Assembly (NCBI GenBank): GCA_035571515.1
Contig: DATNCQ010000147.1
Coordinates: forward strand, 1 to 64,000
Length of the DNA stretch: 64,000 nt
Origin: Gp6-AA40 sp035571515
GTDB lineage: Bacteria > Acidobacteriota > Vicinamibacteria > Vicinamibacterales > UBA2999
Direction: 5' to 3'
Below, piece by piece: positions 9,068 through 16,265 of this stretch. Under the pieces are notes generated by a model that was given only the letters and a program-made list of their open reading frames with translations, was not told where the DNA came from and made no database searches. The position numbers and the translations under genes are program-made. The stretch's first letter is position 1. Each line of letters begins with the position of its first letter.

Positions 9068-9457
9068 GTGGCTCGAAACATCGTTCGCTCCATCGTCCTG
9101 ATACTCCCGCTCGTCGCGCTGACCGGCAGCGTAGGTTCTGCGAAAGACAACGTGGAAATCAGATTGACCGGCCGTTTCTTCGCCGAACCGGCGACCGTGC
9201 AGCTTGTCGTCGCGGTCGAGCCGAACGCGGAGAACCGCACGCTCCGGGTGGAAGCGGATGGTGACAACATGTTCTGCGCGACCGAGATCCAGCTTCAGGG
9301 CGCGCGCGAGCAGCGCCTGCACACGGTGGAGTTCAAGAACCTCTCAGCCGGCGGTTACACGCTGCGCGCCCAGGTGATGTCGAACAGCAACGTGCGCTCG
9401 CAGGCCGAGCAGGAAATCATGGTCGCCGGCGACGGAGCCGAGACCGGCGGCTGGTAA
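9068..9457 (+). CDS. Small secreted protein of unknown function
   Basis: 129 aa. I chose the GTG at 9068 because an AGAGG ribosome site lies eight bases before it and it begins a good signal peptide (MARNIVRSIVLILPLVALTG, cleavage near GSAKD). The mature ~100 aa alternate polar and hydrophobic residues, suggesting a small beta-sandwich (VEIRLTGRFF..., LVVAVEPNAENRTLRVEADG). It has one Cys and no known motif. Sixty-four bases separate it from the PLD-family gene, so it may be in the same transcript. No family recognised. Confidence 0.72.
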   Translation: MARNIVRSIVLILPLVALTGSVGSAKDNVEIRLTGRFFAEPATVQLVVAVEPNAENRTLRVEADGDNMFCATEIQLQGAREQRLHTVEFKNLSAGGYTLRAQVMSNSNVRSQAEQEIMVAGDGAETGGW

Positions 9458-9459
9458 GG

Positions 9460-9570
9460 TCCAAGATCCAAGCTCCAAGTTCCGAGCTCCAAGAAGCTCC
9501 GGTTACAAAAAGGTTCCAATACGTCTCAGTTTGGAGCTTCACCTGTTGGAGCTTGGAACTTGGAGCTTCA
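9460..9570. repeat. Heptamer repeat locus 1 (TCCAAGN with inverted arms)
   Basis: Left arm: five consecutive 7-mers from 9460 (TCCAAGA, TCCAAGC, TCCAAGT, TCCGAGC, TCCAAGA). Right arm: TTGGAGC at 9531, then TTGGAGC, TTGGAAC, TTGGAGC at 9546, 9553 and 9560, i.e. reverse complements of the left. About 36 bases separate the arms. The locus lies exactly between two convergent genes and could fold into a long stem, possibly acting as a bidirectional terminator. The stop of the minus-strand nucleotidyltransferase gene touches the right arm. Confidence 0.85.
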
Positions 9571-10374
9571 GTGAGATTTGTCGATCGCGGCGGTCCATTC
9601 CGCGATCTGTTCCGGCGTCATCGAGCCGCGCGGCCCGAGGCGCGCATCCTCGTAGCCCCAGTCGTCGATATCCACCAGATACTGTCCGCGTGAGAGCAGC
9701 GTGCCCTGGCAGACCTTGCTGTCGCGCGTCGGCACGTCGAGCTCCGCCTGGACGCGGTTCATCAGCTCTCGAATGAGCGCCGACGGCACGAGCGAGCGTT
9801 CGCCGGGGTAGATGAATCCGAACAGCACGAGGTGGCTGAGAAGCACGCGCCAGTGCGGTCCGAAGCGGCGCACCAGGCGGTCCCAGTTCACGAGCCCCGC
9901 GCAGTGGCGCAGCAGGTGCGCGACGTCGGCGCCGTCGTAGCGCTCGCGCTCCATGATCAGCGACTTGGTCCAGATCATCTCCTCCGCGGGCACCAGCTTC
10001 ACCGGCGTGGCGAGGACGGTCTCGTCGACCGCGTGCGCGAACCACTCGTCGTCAACCTCCGCGACGCCGTTGCCCGAGCTGAAGATGACGTCGATGAACT
10101 TCTCGCCGTGATGCGCCTTGGCGAGCCAGTGGTGGAACGCGATCTCGGTCTTGAAGCCGCAGCGCGTCAGCACGTCGAGCACGCGGCGGACGTCGCGCGG
10201 CCGCACGAAGATGTCGAAATCCTTCGTCGTCCGGCAGATCCCGGCGTAGTACTGGAACGCGTAGGTCCCGCCGACCAGATACGGGACGCCGCAGCGGTTC
10301 AGCATCTCGAGTGCGTCGCGGTACAGCTGCGCCGTAGCCGGCGACGTCAGCAGTGGCACGTCCGTATCGATCAC
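9568..10374 (-). CDS. Nucleotidyltransferase-fold protein
   Basis: 268 aa. PYLVGGTYAFQYYAGICR followed by TTKDFDIFVRP is the GG...DxD-type signature of the MNT/polymerase-beta nucleotidyltransferase superfamily, close to DUF6036-like proteins. The C-terminal half contains an HWLAKAHHGEKFIDVIF stretch and many charged residues. Target unknown; members include antitoxins, antibiotic adenylyltransferases and uncharacterised enzymes. GTG start at 10374. The metallophosphoesterase gene ends 19 bases upstream on the same strand, suggesting an operon that couples a nucleotidyltransferase with a phosphoesterase. Confidence 0.78.
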   Translation of the reverse strand: MIDTDVPLLTSPATAQLYRDALEMLNRCGVPYLVGGTYAFQYYAGICRTTKDFDIFVRPRDVRRVLDVLTRCGFKTEIAFHHWLAKAHHGEKFIDVIFSSGNGVAEVDDEWFAHAVDETVLATPVKLVPAEEMIWTKSLIMERERYDGADVAHLLRHCAGLVNWDRLVRRFGPHWRVLLSHLVLFGFIYPGERSLVPSALIRELMNRVQAELDVPTRDSKVCQGTLLSRGQYLVDIDDWGYEDARLGPRGSMTPEQIAEWTAAIDKSH

Positions 10375-10393
10375 GCGTCTGGCCGTGCAGGAT

Positions 10394-11203
10394 TCACGCC
10401 GATTTTACGAGCGGTTTCCGCCGCGGCTCTGCTGCGGCGCCGCCGGCGGCGGCCGCGTCGAACGGCATCTCGACGACAAGAAATGGCGGCCGATTGGGAT
10501 TGGTACGCATGAGCAGCGGCATCGCGACGTTGTGCACCGGGATGCCCGTCGACGTGCGCCCCTCGGGCGTGCCGCGATGGGCGTGGCCGTGGAAGACGGC
10601 GCTGACGCGATAGCGGTTGATTGGCTCCTCGAGCCGGCTCGAGCCCAGATACGCGAAGATGTCGGGTGGCTCGCCCTCGACCGTCGCGCGCACCGGGGAG
10701 TAGTGCAGCAGCGCGACGCGCTGCTGCGTGCGGAGGCGGGCCAGCGCAGCCTCGAGCTTCAGCGCTTCGTCGACGGCCTCCTGCACGAACGCCTTGATCG
10801 CGTGCTCGCCCCACGGGCCGAGCGCGCCGCGACCGAAGCCGCCGGCAAAGCCTTTCACGCCGGCGAAGCCGACGCCGTGTAGCTCGGTGGCTTCGCCGTC
10901 GAGGACGGTGACGCCGGCGTCGGACAGGATCTCCCGAATCTCCTGCGGCTTGCCGCCTTCGTAATCGTGGTTGCCGAGAACGGCGATCACTGGGACTTTC
11001 ATCGCGGCCGTCAGCTCGCGCGCCAGTACACGCGCCTCGTCCGGCAGGCCGTAGTCGGTAAAGTCGCCGCACAGCAGCAGCACATCCGCGTCTTCGCTGA
11101 TCTGGCTGAAGAGCGGCTGCAACGTTCCCTGGGAATGCTTGGACACATGCAGATCGCCGATGGCCGCGATGCGCAGGTGCGTACGGGTCGTCCGTTCCGG
11201 CAT
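10394..11203 (-). CDS. Calcineurin-like metallophosphoesterase
   Basis: 269 aa from the ATG at 11203 (MPERTTRTHLRIAAIGDLH). The frame is open further upstream but has no family similarity there. Metal-binding motifs in order: GDLHVSKH, LLLCGDFTDYG, VLGNHDYEGG and a C-terminal FHGHAHRGTPEG. This is a full metallophosphoesterase set (D-H, GD, GNHD, GHAH). Cytosolic, as no signal peptide is visible. Substrate unknown. Divergent from the MOSC gene (starts 57 bases apart), so their promoters overlap. Confidence 0.88.
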   Translation of the reverse strand: MPERTTRTHLRIAAIGDLHVSKHSQGTLQPLFSQISEDADVLLLCGDFTDYGLPDEARVLARELTAAMKVPVIAVLGNHDYEGGKPQEIREILSDAGVTVLDGEATELHGVGFAGVKGFAGGFGRGALGPWGEHAIKAFVQEAVDEALKLEAALARLRTQQRVALLHYSPVRATVEGEPPDIFAYLGSSRLEEPINRYRVSAVFHGHAHRGTPEGRTSTGIPVHNVAMPLLMRTNPNRPPFLVVEMPFDAAAAGGAAAEPRRKPLVKSA

Positions 11204-11260
11204 GGCTCGGGCGACTGTACTCAAACCCGGTGCCCGGTCCGGACGCGTCATAATTCCCCA

Positions 11261-11737
11261 ATGGCTGTGCTGCAGCAGATCTGGATCAAGCGCGCCCGGC
11301 GGGGCGACATGGATGCGGCCCGGAGCGCGACGCTCGTCGCCGGGCGCGGCGTCGCGGGAAACACGGACCAGGGCGGCAGGCGCCAGGTGACGCTCATGGA
11401 TCTCGAACGCTGGCACGAGCTGATGGATCGGCTCGGCGGCGATCTCGATACCAGCGTGCGGCGGGCGAACCTGGTGATCGACGCGCTCGACTTGTTCGAT
11501 TCGCGCGGACGGACCCTGCGCGTCGGCGGGGCGCGGCTCCGTATCCTCGGCGAGGTGCGCCCGTGCGAGCGCATGGACGAGGCGCTGCCCGGACTGCAGG
11601 CGGCCATGCGTGAACGCTGGGGCGGCGGCGCCTACGCGGAGGTGATCGAGAGCGGGGAGATCGCGGTGGGCGACGAGGTGGCGTGGGAGCTGGGACCGCC
11701 GGTCACGAATCACGCATCGCCGACGGACGCCACGTGA
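11261..11737 (+). CDS. MOSC domain protein
   Basis: 158 aa from the ATG at 11261. A stand-alone MOSC (molybdenum-cofactor sulfurase C-terminal-like) domain: GVAGNTDQGGRRQVTLMD, then LRVGGARLRILGEVRPCERMDE with the conserved Cys, and GGAYAEVIESGEIAVGDEV. MOSC proteins are thought to carry sulfur or bind molybdenum cofactor; the role of short MOSC proteins is largely unknown. The last 35 bases overlap the 3' end of the convergent Nudix gene. Confidence 0.85.
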   Translation: MAVLQQIWIKRARRGDMDAARSATLVAGRGVAGNTDQGGRRQVTLMDLERWHELMDRLGGDLDTSVRRANLVIDALDLFDSRGRTLRVGGARLRILGEVRPCERMDEALPGLQAAMRERWGGGAYAEVIESGEIAVGDEVAWELGPPVTNHASPTDAT

Positions 11738-12218
11738 CGGGCGGCAGCCACGCGCCGCGCTGGACCGTCAGCCGCGGGACGATGACGCGCGCCCAGCGCG
11801 ACAGCGTGATCGAAGGCAATTCCTCCGCCGCGAAGTAGCGCGCCTCGACGATCTCATCGCCATCGGGCTTCAGCGCGCCGCCGGTCACACGGCACTCGTA
11901 CACCGCCATCATGTAGCCAACCTCGTCGCCGTTGGCGTACCAGACGCGGTACTCGGGGCCGCCGAAGACGCCGCGCAGCTCGGTCGGCTCCACCAGGAGG
12001 CCCGTCTCCTCCCACACCTCGCGGACCACCGCGTCCTGCGGCTGCTCGTCGGGATCGACGGCGCCGCCAGGGGCCAGCCAGACGCTCTCGCGGCGGGACG
12101 GCCGGACGAGGAGCACGCGCCGCTGCGCGTCGAAGACGAGCGCCGTCACCGACGGCATCAGCAGGAACTCGTTGCCCATCTTCGCGCGGAGGCGCCGGAC
12201 GTAATCGGACATCGGCAT
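11703..12218 (-). CDS. Nudix hydrolase
   Basis: 171 aa. It has a complete Nudix box, GGAVDPDEQPQDAVVREVWE followed by ETGL (G-x5-E-x7-REV-x-EE-x-G-L), which coordinates Mg2+ for hydrolysis of nucleoside diphosphates linked to other groups. The flanking beta-strands (SVTALVFDAQRRVLLVRPSR, YRVWYANGDEVGYMMAVYEC) resemble MutT/ADP-ribose-pyrophosphatase-type members; the substrate cannot be assigned. Two in-frame ATGs (12218, 12212) are possible. Upstream lies the heptamer repeat at 12241. Confidence 0.88.
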   Translation of the reverse strand: MPMSDYVRRLRAKMGNEFLLMPSVTALVFDAQRRVLLVRPSRRESVWLAPGGAVDPDEQPQDAVVREVWEETGLLVEPTELRGVFGGPEYRVWYANGDEVGYMMAVYECRVTGGALKPDGDEIVEARYFAAEELPSITLSRWARVIVPRLTVQRGAWLPPVTWRPSAMRDS

Positions 12219-12240
12219 GTGGATCTTCTACCACTAACTG

Positions 12241-12303
12241 GTGGTTGGTTGGCGGTTGGTAGTTGGTGATTGGTGGTTCGCGGTTCGTGGTTCACGCTCT
12301 CGA
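12241..12303. repeat. Heptamer repeat locus 2 (GTTGGTN)
   Basis: An exact 7-nt ladder from 12241: gtggttg, gttggcg, gttggta, gttggtg, attggtg, gttcgcg, gttcgtg, gttcacg. It sits between the start of the Nudix gene and the GntR promoter, so unlike most others it is in a divergent rather than a 3' position. Confidence 0.85.
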
Positions 12304-12336
12304 CTTGACACCGCGACGCAATTGATCAACAGTCTC

Positions 12337-12360
12337 ACTGTGTTAGTTCACTAGTACAGT
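12337..12360. promoter_or_regulatory. Inverted-repeat operator overlapping the GntR gene promoter
   Basis: A 24-base dyad: ACTGT-N2-TAGT on the left mirrors ACTA-N2-ACAGT on the right, with 9 of 12 positions paired. The right half contains TACAGT (12355-12360), which is exactly six bases before the ATG and looks like the -10 box of a leaderless promoter. A regulator bound here would block its own transcription, the usual autorepression logic of YtrA-type GntR proteins. Binding by the downstream gene product is inferred. Confidence 0.6.
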
Positions 12361-12366
12361 TGTGCG

Positions 12367-12768
12367 ATGCTGCTGCTCCGCCCCAGCCCATCGTCCGGCG
12401 TACCCATCTACCTGCAGCTGATCGAACAGGTGAAGCACGCCATCGACACGGGCGCGCTGCGGCCGGGCGAGCAGCTGCCGGGCATCCGGCCGCTGGCCGA
12501 GGAACTCGTGATCAACCCGAACACCGTCGCCAGGGCGTACCGCGAGCTGGAGCACGACGGCGTCATCGAGCTGCGGCACGGCGCCGGCGCGTTCGTGTCG
12601 CCGCAGGCGCGCGCGAAGAAGCTGACCGACAGGCTCCGCGCCGGGCAGGCGACGGTTGCCGCGGCCGTCGAGCGGCTGCGCGCGCGCGGCGTCACCGACG
12701 CCGAGATCCGGCGTCTGTTCGAAGCCGAACTGGCCGGCCTCAGCAGGGTTGGAGGGCACCGTGGCTGA
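12367..12768 (+). CDS. GntR-family (YtrA-type) transcriptional regulator
   Basis: 133 aa. N-terminal winged helix: PIYLQLIEQVKHAIDTGAL, then LRPGEQLPGIRPLAEELVIN and PNTVARAYRELEHDGVIEL, followed by a short helical tail (~50 aa) instead of a ligand domain, which defines the YtrA subfamily. YtrA regulators normally control the ABC transporter operon they head, often in response to cell-envelope stress. The GTG of the ATPase gene overlaps the end of this gene by 8 bases, so translation is coupled. No Shine-Dalgarno precedes the ATG; see the promoter inside the operator. Confidence 0.93.
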   Translation: MLLLRPSPSSGVPIYLQLIEQVKHAIDTGALRPGEQLPGIRPLAEELVINPNTVARAYRELEHDGVIELRHGAGAFVSPQARAKKLTDRLRAGQATVAAAVERLRARGVTDAEIRRLFEAELAGLSRVGGHRG

Positions 12769-13660
12769 CCCGTTCGTGATCGAGACCGTGGAGCTGCGCA
12801 AGCGGTACGGCGGCGTCGAGGCGCTGCGGGGGCTGGACCTGCAGGTGCCGCCCGGCTCGATCTTCGGGTTTCTCGGGCGCAATGGCGCCGGCAAGACGAC
12901 GGCGATGAAGATCCTGCTCGGGATGACGAGGGCGTCCGGCGGCGACGCACGGGTGTTCGGCCTCGCGCCCGGTTCGCCACGTGAGAGCGTAGACATCCGC
13001 CGCCGCGCCGCTTTCGTCAGCGAGGACAAGGGTCTCTACGACTCGATGCACGTGGGAGCGATGGTCCGCTTCACCGCGTCGTTCTTTCCACACTGGCGCG
13101 CCGACCTCGAACGAAAGTACCTGCGGGCGTTCGAGCTTCCGCCGGACGCGTCGATCGGGACGCTGTCGCGCGGGATGCGGACCAAGCTCTCGCTGCTGCT
13201 CGCCCTCTGCCGCGGCGCGGAGCTGCTCCTCCTGGACGAGCCGACGTCGGGCCTCGATCCCGCCGTCACCGAACAGGTGCTGCAGGCGCTCGTCGCCTAC
13301 GTCGCCGACGAGGCGACGACCGTGTTCTTCTCGTCGCATCAGATCGCCGACGTCGATCAAATCGCCGATCGCGTCGCCATCATCGAGCGCGGGCGCACGG
13401 CCGTCACCGGCGCGCTCGACGACCTGCGGCGTGACTACCGGCGCATCCAGCTGGTGTTCGACGACGCGGCGCCCGACGCGGTGTTCCACGCGCCTGGCGT
13501 GGCGCGCGTACGGCGCAGCGGCCGGGTACTGACGCTGCTGTCGAGCGCCGGCGCCGAGCAGGTCGTGGACGAAGCGCGCGCGCTGGCGCCGGCGTCGATG
13601 GACGTGTTCCCCGTTTCCCTCAAGGAAATCTTTCTCGAAACCGTCAATGCGGAGGAGTGA
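12761..13660 (+). CDS. ABC transporter ATP-binding protein
   Basis: 299 aa from the GTG at 12761, preceded by GGAGG and overlapping the regulator gene. Walker A GRNGAGKTTAM, Q-loop region AAFVSEDKGLYDSM, signature LSRGMRTK, Walker B LLLLDEPTSGLDP with catalytic Glu, and H-loop SSHQIADV are all present, so it should hydrolyse ATP. A C-terminal ~80-aa extension is typical of export-type or YtrB-like ATPases. Pairs with the permease encoded directly downstream. Confidence 0.94.
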   Translation: MADPFVIETVELRKRYGGVEALRGLDLQVPPGSIFGFLGRNGAGKTTAMKILLGMTRASGGDARVFGLAPGSPRESVDIRRRAAFVSEDKGLYDSMHVGAMVRFTASFFPHWRADLERKYLRAFELPPDASIGTLSRGMRTKLSLLLALCRGAELLLLDEPTSGLDPAVTEQVLQALVAYVADEATTVFFSSHQIADVDQIADRVAIIERGRTAVTGALDDLRRDYRRIQLVFDDAAPDAVFHAPGVARVRRSGRVLTLLSSAGAEQVVDEARALAPASMDVFPVSLKEIFLETVNAEE

Positions 13661-13661
13661 C

Positions 13662-14426
13662 ATGTTCTGGTACAAGTCCTGGCTCGATACCCGCTGGCGT
13701 TTCCTCATCGCGTTGGTCGTGCTCACCTGCTCGGCGGTGCTGACCGTGTTCGCGTACCCGAAGGTCGTGGCGCTGCTGCCGGCCGCGGCGAACGTCGGCA
13801 GCGGGGCGCTCGGACGGCGCATCCGCGAGATCGCGGAGCTGGAGCGCAGCTATCGCGGTTATGTCTGGGTGCAGGCGTTCCGACAGACGCTGACGCAGCT
13901 GGGCGTGCTGTTCGCGGTGCTCCTCGGCACGGGCGGACTGCTGCCATCCGGCTCGAAGGACACGGCGCTGTTCACGATGTCGCTGCCGGCGTCCCGCAAC
14001 GAGCTGCTCGGCGCGCGCGTCGCCACCGGGCTGGCGCAGCTCGCGGTGCTCGCGTGGGCGCCCGCCCTCGTGTTCCCGCTGCTCTCCCCCGCGATCGGCC
14101 AGACGTTCACGGTCGGCAGCGCCCTCGTCCATGGCGCGTGCCTGTTTGTCGCCTGGGCCGTGTTCTTCAGCCTCGCGCTGCTGCTGTCGACCTCGGTGCG
14201 CGGCGCCTGGGGGCCGGCGTTGATCGCCCTGTGCGCGGCGTTCGTGCTGGCCGCCGTCGATCAAGCGGCGGGCGGCGTCGCGGCGTACAGCATCTTCGCG
14301 GTGATGAGCGGCGAAAATTACTTCCGCACCGGCGCGCTGCCGTGGGCCGGCCTCCTCCTCAGCGCGGCGGCGTCCGCGGCGATGCTGTATGCCGGTTCAC
14401 GCCGCTTCGCACGCCACGATTTCTGA
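13662..14426 (+). CDS. ABC transporter permease (ABC-2 like)
   Basis: 254 aa from the ATG at 13662, with a strong GGAGGAG site that overlaps the stop of the ATPase gene. About six membrane helices (for example WRFLIALVVLTCSAVLTVFA near residues 12-31, and segments near 75, 115, 150, 190 and 225) and a short LGARVATGLAQ loop, consistent with the membrane subunit of a YtrA-regulated exporter. It closes the regulator-ATPase-permease operon. Substrate unknown. Confidence 0.85.
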   Translation: MFWYKSWLDTRWRFLIALVVLTCSAVLTVFAYPKVVALLPAAANVGSGALGRRIREIAELERSYRGYVWVQAFRQTLTQLGVLFAVLLGTGGLLPSGSKDTALFTMSLPASRNELLGARVATGLAQLAVLAWAPALVFPLLSPAIGQTFTVGSALVHGACLFVAWAVFFSLALLLSTSVRGAWGPALIALCAAFVLAAVDQAAGGVAAYSIFAVMSGENYFRTGALPWAGLLLSAAASAAMLYAGSRRFARHDF

Positions 14427-14440
14427 TCCAGTCCCGGTCA

Positions 14441-14578
14441 AGAACACAAAGAATGGAAGCCACAAAGAGCACAAAGGTCACGAAGATTTAGAACACAAAG
14501 AAAAGCTTTTACTTTGTGTTCTTTAACCCCGTGTTCTCCGTGCTCTTTGTGGCTACCCCTCTTCGTGCGCTTCGTGGC
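14441..14578. repeat. CACAAAG/CACGAAG inverted repeat region between convergent genes
   Basis: The left half has CACAAAG/CACGAAG words at roughly 9-nt spacing; the right half has their reverse complements (CTTTGTG, CTTCGTG). At the centre GAACACAAAGAAAAG (14491-14505) pairs with CTTTT-A-CTTTGTGTTC up to 14521, giving a 15-bp stem with a one-base bulge and almost no loop, followed by a short T run. It probably terminates transcription from both sides. Confidence 0.8.
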
Positions 14579-14579
14579 G

Positions 14580-15284
14580 TCACGCCCCCGCCAGCAGCGG
14601 ACGCCGCCCGACGAGCGCCAGGAAGGCCGCTTCGAGCGCCGCGGCCCCGTGCGCGCGCGTGTCGGGACGCGGTGGCTCGGGGCGCCAGCGGTCGCTCAGC
14701 GCGGCGGGCGTCTCGCACGTGAGCAGGCGCCCGCCATCGAGCACGGCGACGCGGTCGCACAGCTCGCTCGCCTCCGCCATGTCGTTGGTCGCCATCACCA
14801 CGGTGCGCGTGTCGTCCTCGTGCACCCACCGGCGGATGAAGCCGCGCATCTCGCGCGACGCCGCGCAGTCGAGACCGAGCGTCGGCTGATCGAGCAGCAG
14901 CACCCTCGGCCTGCCGGCGAAGCCGCGCTCGAGGCTGAGCCGCTGCCGCTGGCCGGAGGAGAGTTCCGGCGCCCGCAGCCGGACCACCGGCCCGTCGGCC
15001 GCGCAGACCACCCCCACATGGCGGCGCACGTGCGACCCGTAGCGGCACACGTCGAAGCCGGCGACCTTCGCGGTGCCGGAGGTCGGACGGAGCTGCGCCG
15101 CGAGGATCTGCAGGAGCGTGCTCTTGCCGGCGCCGTTGACGCCCAGCAGGCCGAAGAGCTCGCCCCGGCGGACCGACAGCGTCACGTCATCGAGCACGAC
15201 CAGCTTCGATGCGCGTCCCGTGGCTCCTCGTGTCGTGTAGACCCTTCGTAAGCGCTCGGTCTCGACGGCGAGATGTCCTGTCAT
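14580..15284 (-). CDS. Degenerate ABC ATPase, catalytic residues lost
   Basis: 234 aa, NatA-like. Walker A is intact (GVNGAGKSTLLQ) but three other elements are damaged. The helical subdomain between Q-loop and signature is nearly absent: GVVCAADG leads into RAPELSSGQ within about 16 residues. Walker B reads LLLDQPTLGLD, with Gln for the catalytic Glu. The H-loop reads ATNDMAEASELCD, with Asn for His. Such a protein should bind but hardly hydrolyse ATP. No permease gene adjoins it; it stands alone between two terminator-like structures. It may be a decaying gene or a regulatory ATP-binding protein. Confidence 0.75.
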   Translation of the reverse strand: MTGHLAVETERLRRVYTTRGATGRASKLVVLDDVTLSVRRGELFGLLGVNGAGKSTLLQILAAQLRPTSGTAKVAGFDVCRYGSHVRRHVGVVCAADGPVVRLRAPELSSGQRQRLSLERGFAGRPRVLLLDQPTLGLDCAASREMRGFIRRWVHEDDTRTVVMATNDMAEASELCDRVAVLDGGRLLTCETPAALSDRWRPEPPRPDTRAHGAAALEAAFLALVGRRPLLAGA

Positions 15285-15307
15285 GGCCCTGCTCCAGCCA
15301 GAAAAGC

Positions 15308-15345
15308 AAAAAGGCCATCACCCCCTGCGGGATGATGGCCTTTTT
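15308..15345 (-). terminator. Strong bidirectional intrinsic terminator
   Basis: AAAAAGGCCATCA (15308-15320) pairs perfectly with TGATGGCCTTTTT (15333-15345), and the inner bases CCCC-TGC-GGG extend the stem. A-run and T-run flank it on both strands, so it can act in either direction. It lies just downstream of the 25-codon frame at 15374-15451 and 24 bases before the start of the degenerate ABC ATPase. Confidence 0.85.
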
Positions 15346-15373
15346 GAAAACCCTGGAAATTGTTTCGGCTACA

Positions 15374-15451
15374 TCACCCGCAGACCTCCACGCGCTCGTC
15401 GGTGCCCTTGACCGACGACTGCAGCATGGCCGGAATGCGGTAGATGTTCAC
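15374..15451 (-). CDS. Possible 25-aa small protein or leader peptide
   Basis: A GTG-started frame encoding MNIYRIPAMLQSSVKGTDER then VEVCG and a TGA stop. It is followed after 28 bases by the strong terminator at 15308-15345 and preceded by a TTGACA box on the same strand (15484-15489) with an AT-rich stretch where a -10 should be. Promoter, frame and terminator form a compact unit. It could be a free small gene, or a leader/attenuator for the ABC ATPase gene beyond the terminator. Short length makes coding uncertain; there is no clear ribosome site. Confidence 0.45.
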   Translation of the reverse strand: MNIYRIPAMLQSSVKGTDERVEVCG

Positions 15452-15483
15452 TGACAGTTAGAAAAGCATACGAAGCGGACCGT

Positions 15484-15489
15484 TGTCAA
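15484..15489 (-). promoter_or_regulatory. -35-like TTGACA box
   Basis: A perfect TTGACA on the minus strand, 33 bases before the small GTG frame, followed downstream by TATGCTTTTCTAACT, the only A+T-rich run nearby. No canonical -10 hexamer is obvious at 16-18 bases. Confidence 0.4.
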
Positions 15490-15509
15490 TGTGATATCGT
15501 GCGCCGCCG

Positions 15510-16265
15510 ATGAGGATGTGGATCGCGCTTGCGCTGCTGGTCGCCGTCGCGCCGGCGCGCGCCGCCGGACAGGTACCGGCCATCCCGCGCACCGCGGACG
15601 GCAAGCCCGACCTCTCGGGGATCTGGGAGGTGCTCAACACCGCGGCGTGGGACATCCAGGACCACGCGGCCTCGCTCGGCGTGCCCGCCGGCCAGGGTGT
15701 CGTCGATGGGAACGAGATTCCGTATCAGCCGGCGGCGCTCGCGAAAAAACGTGAGAACTACGCGAACCGCCACACCGCGGATCCGGAGACGAAGTGCTAC
15801 GAGCCGGGGGTGCCGCGCATCACCTACATGCCGTACCCCTTTCAGATCGTGCAGACGCCGACCTACCTCGCGATCCTCTACGAGTACAACCACGTGACGC
15901 GGCACATCTACGTGGACGGCACGCAGCACCCGCGCGGGCCGATCGACAACTGGCTGATGGGCGACTCGCGGGCGCGCTGGGACGGCAACACCCTCGTTGT
16001 GGATGTCATCCATTTCACGGAGCAGACGTGGCTCGATCGCGCCGGCAACTTCCACAGCGACGCCCTGCACATCGTCGAGCGCTACACGCCGACGGACCGC
16101 GATCACCTGCAGTACGAGGTCACGCTCGAGGACCCGAAAGTGTTCACCCGGCCGTGGAAGATGAGCATGCCGCTCTACCGCCGCACCGAGCCGAACGTGC
16201 AGCTGCTCGAGTACGAGTGCTACACGATGTTGCAGGAACAGCGGTCGCAGGCCGGCGTCCGCTGA
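15510..16265 (+). CDS. Secreted protein of unknown function
   Basis: 251 aa with a signal peptide (MRMWIALALLVAVAPARAAG). The mature start VPAIPRTADGKPDLSGIWE is a motif common at the beginning of many secreted proteins in soil Acidobacteria, including paralogous families with no assigned function. Later parts are rich in Tyr, Trp and His (YMPYPFQIVQTPTYLAILYEY, RHIYVDGTQHP) and appear beta-rich. Two Cys residues in the mature part may form a disulfide. TATCGT lies nine bases before the ATG and could be a near-leaderless -10 box. No enzymatic motif recognised. Confidence 0.8.
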   Translation: MRMWIALALLVAVAPARAAGQVPAIPRTADGKPDLSGIWEVLNTAAWDIQDHAASLGVPAGQGVVDGNEIPYQPAALAKKRENYANRHTADPETKCYEPGVPRITYMPYPFQIVQTPTYLAILYEYNHVTRHIYVDGTQHPRGPIDNWLMGDSRARWDGNTLVVDVIHFTEQTWLDRAGNFHSDALHIVERYTPTDRDHLQYEVTLEDPKVFTRPWKMSMPLYRRTEPNVQLLEYECYTMLQEQRSQAGVR

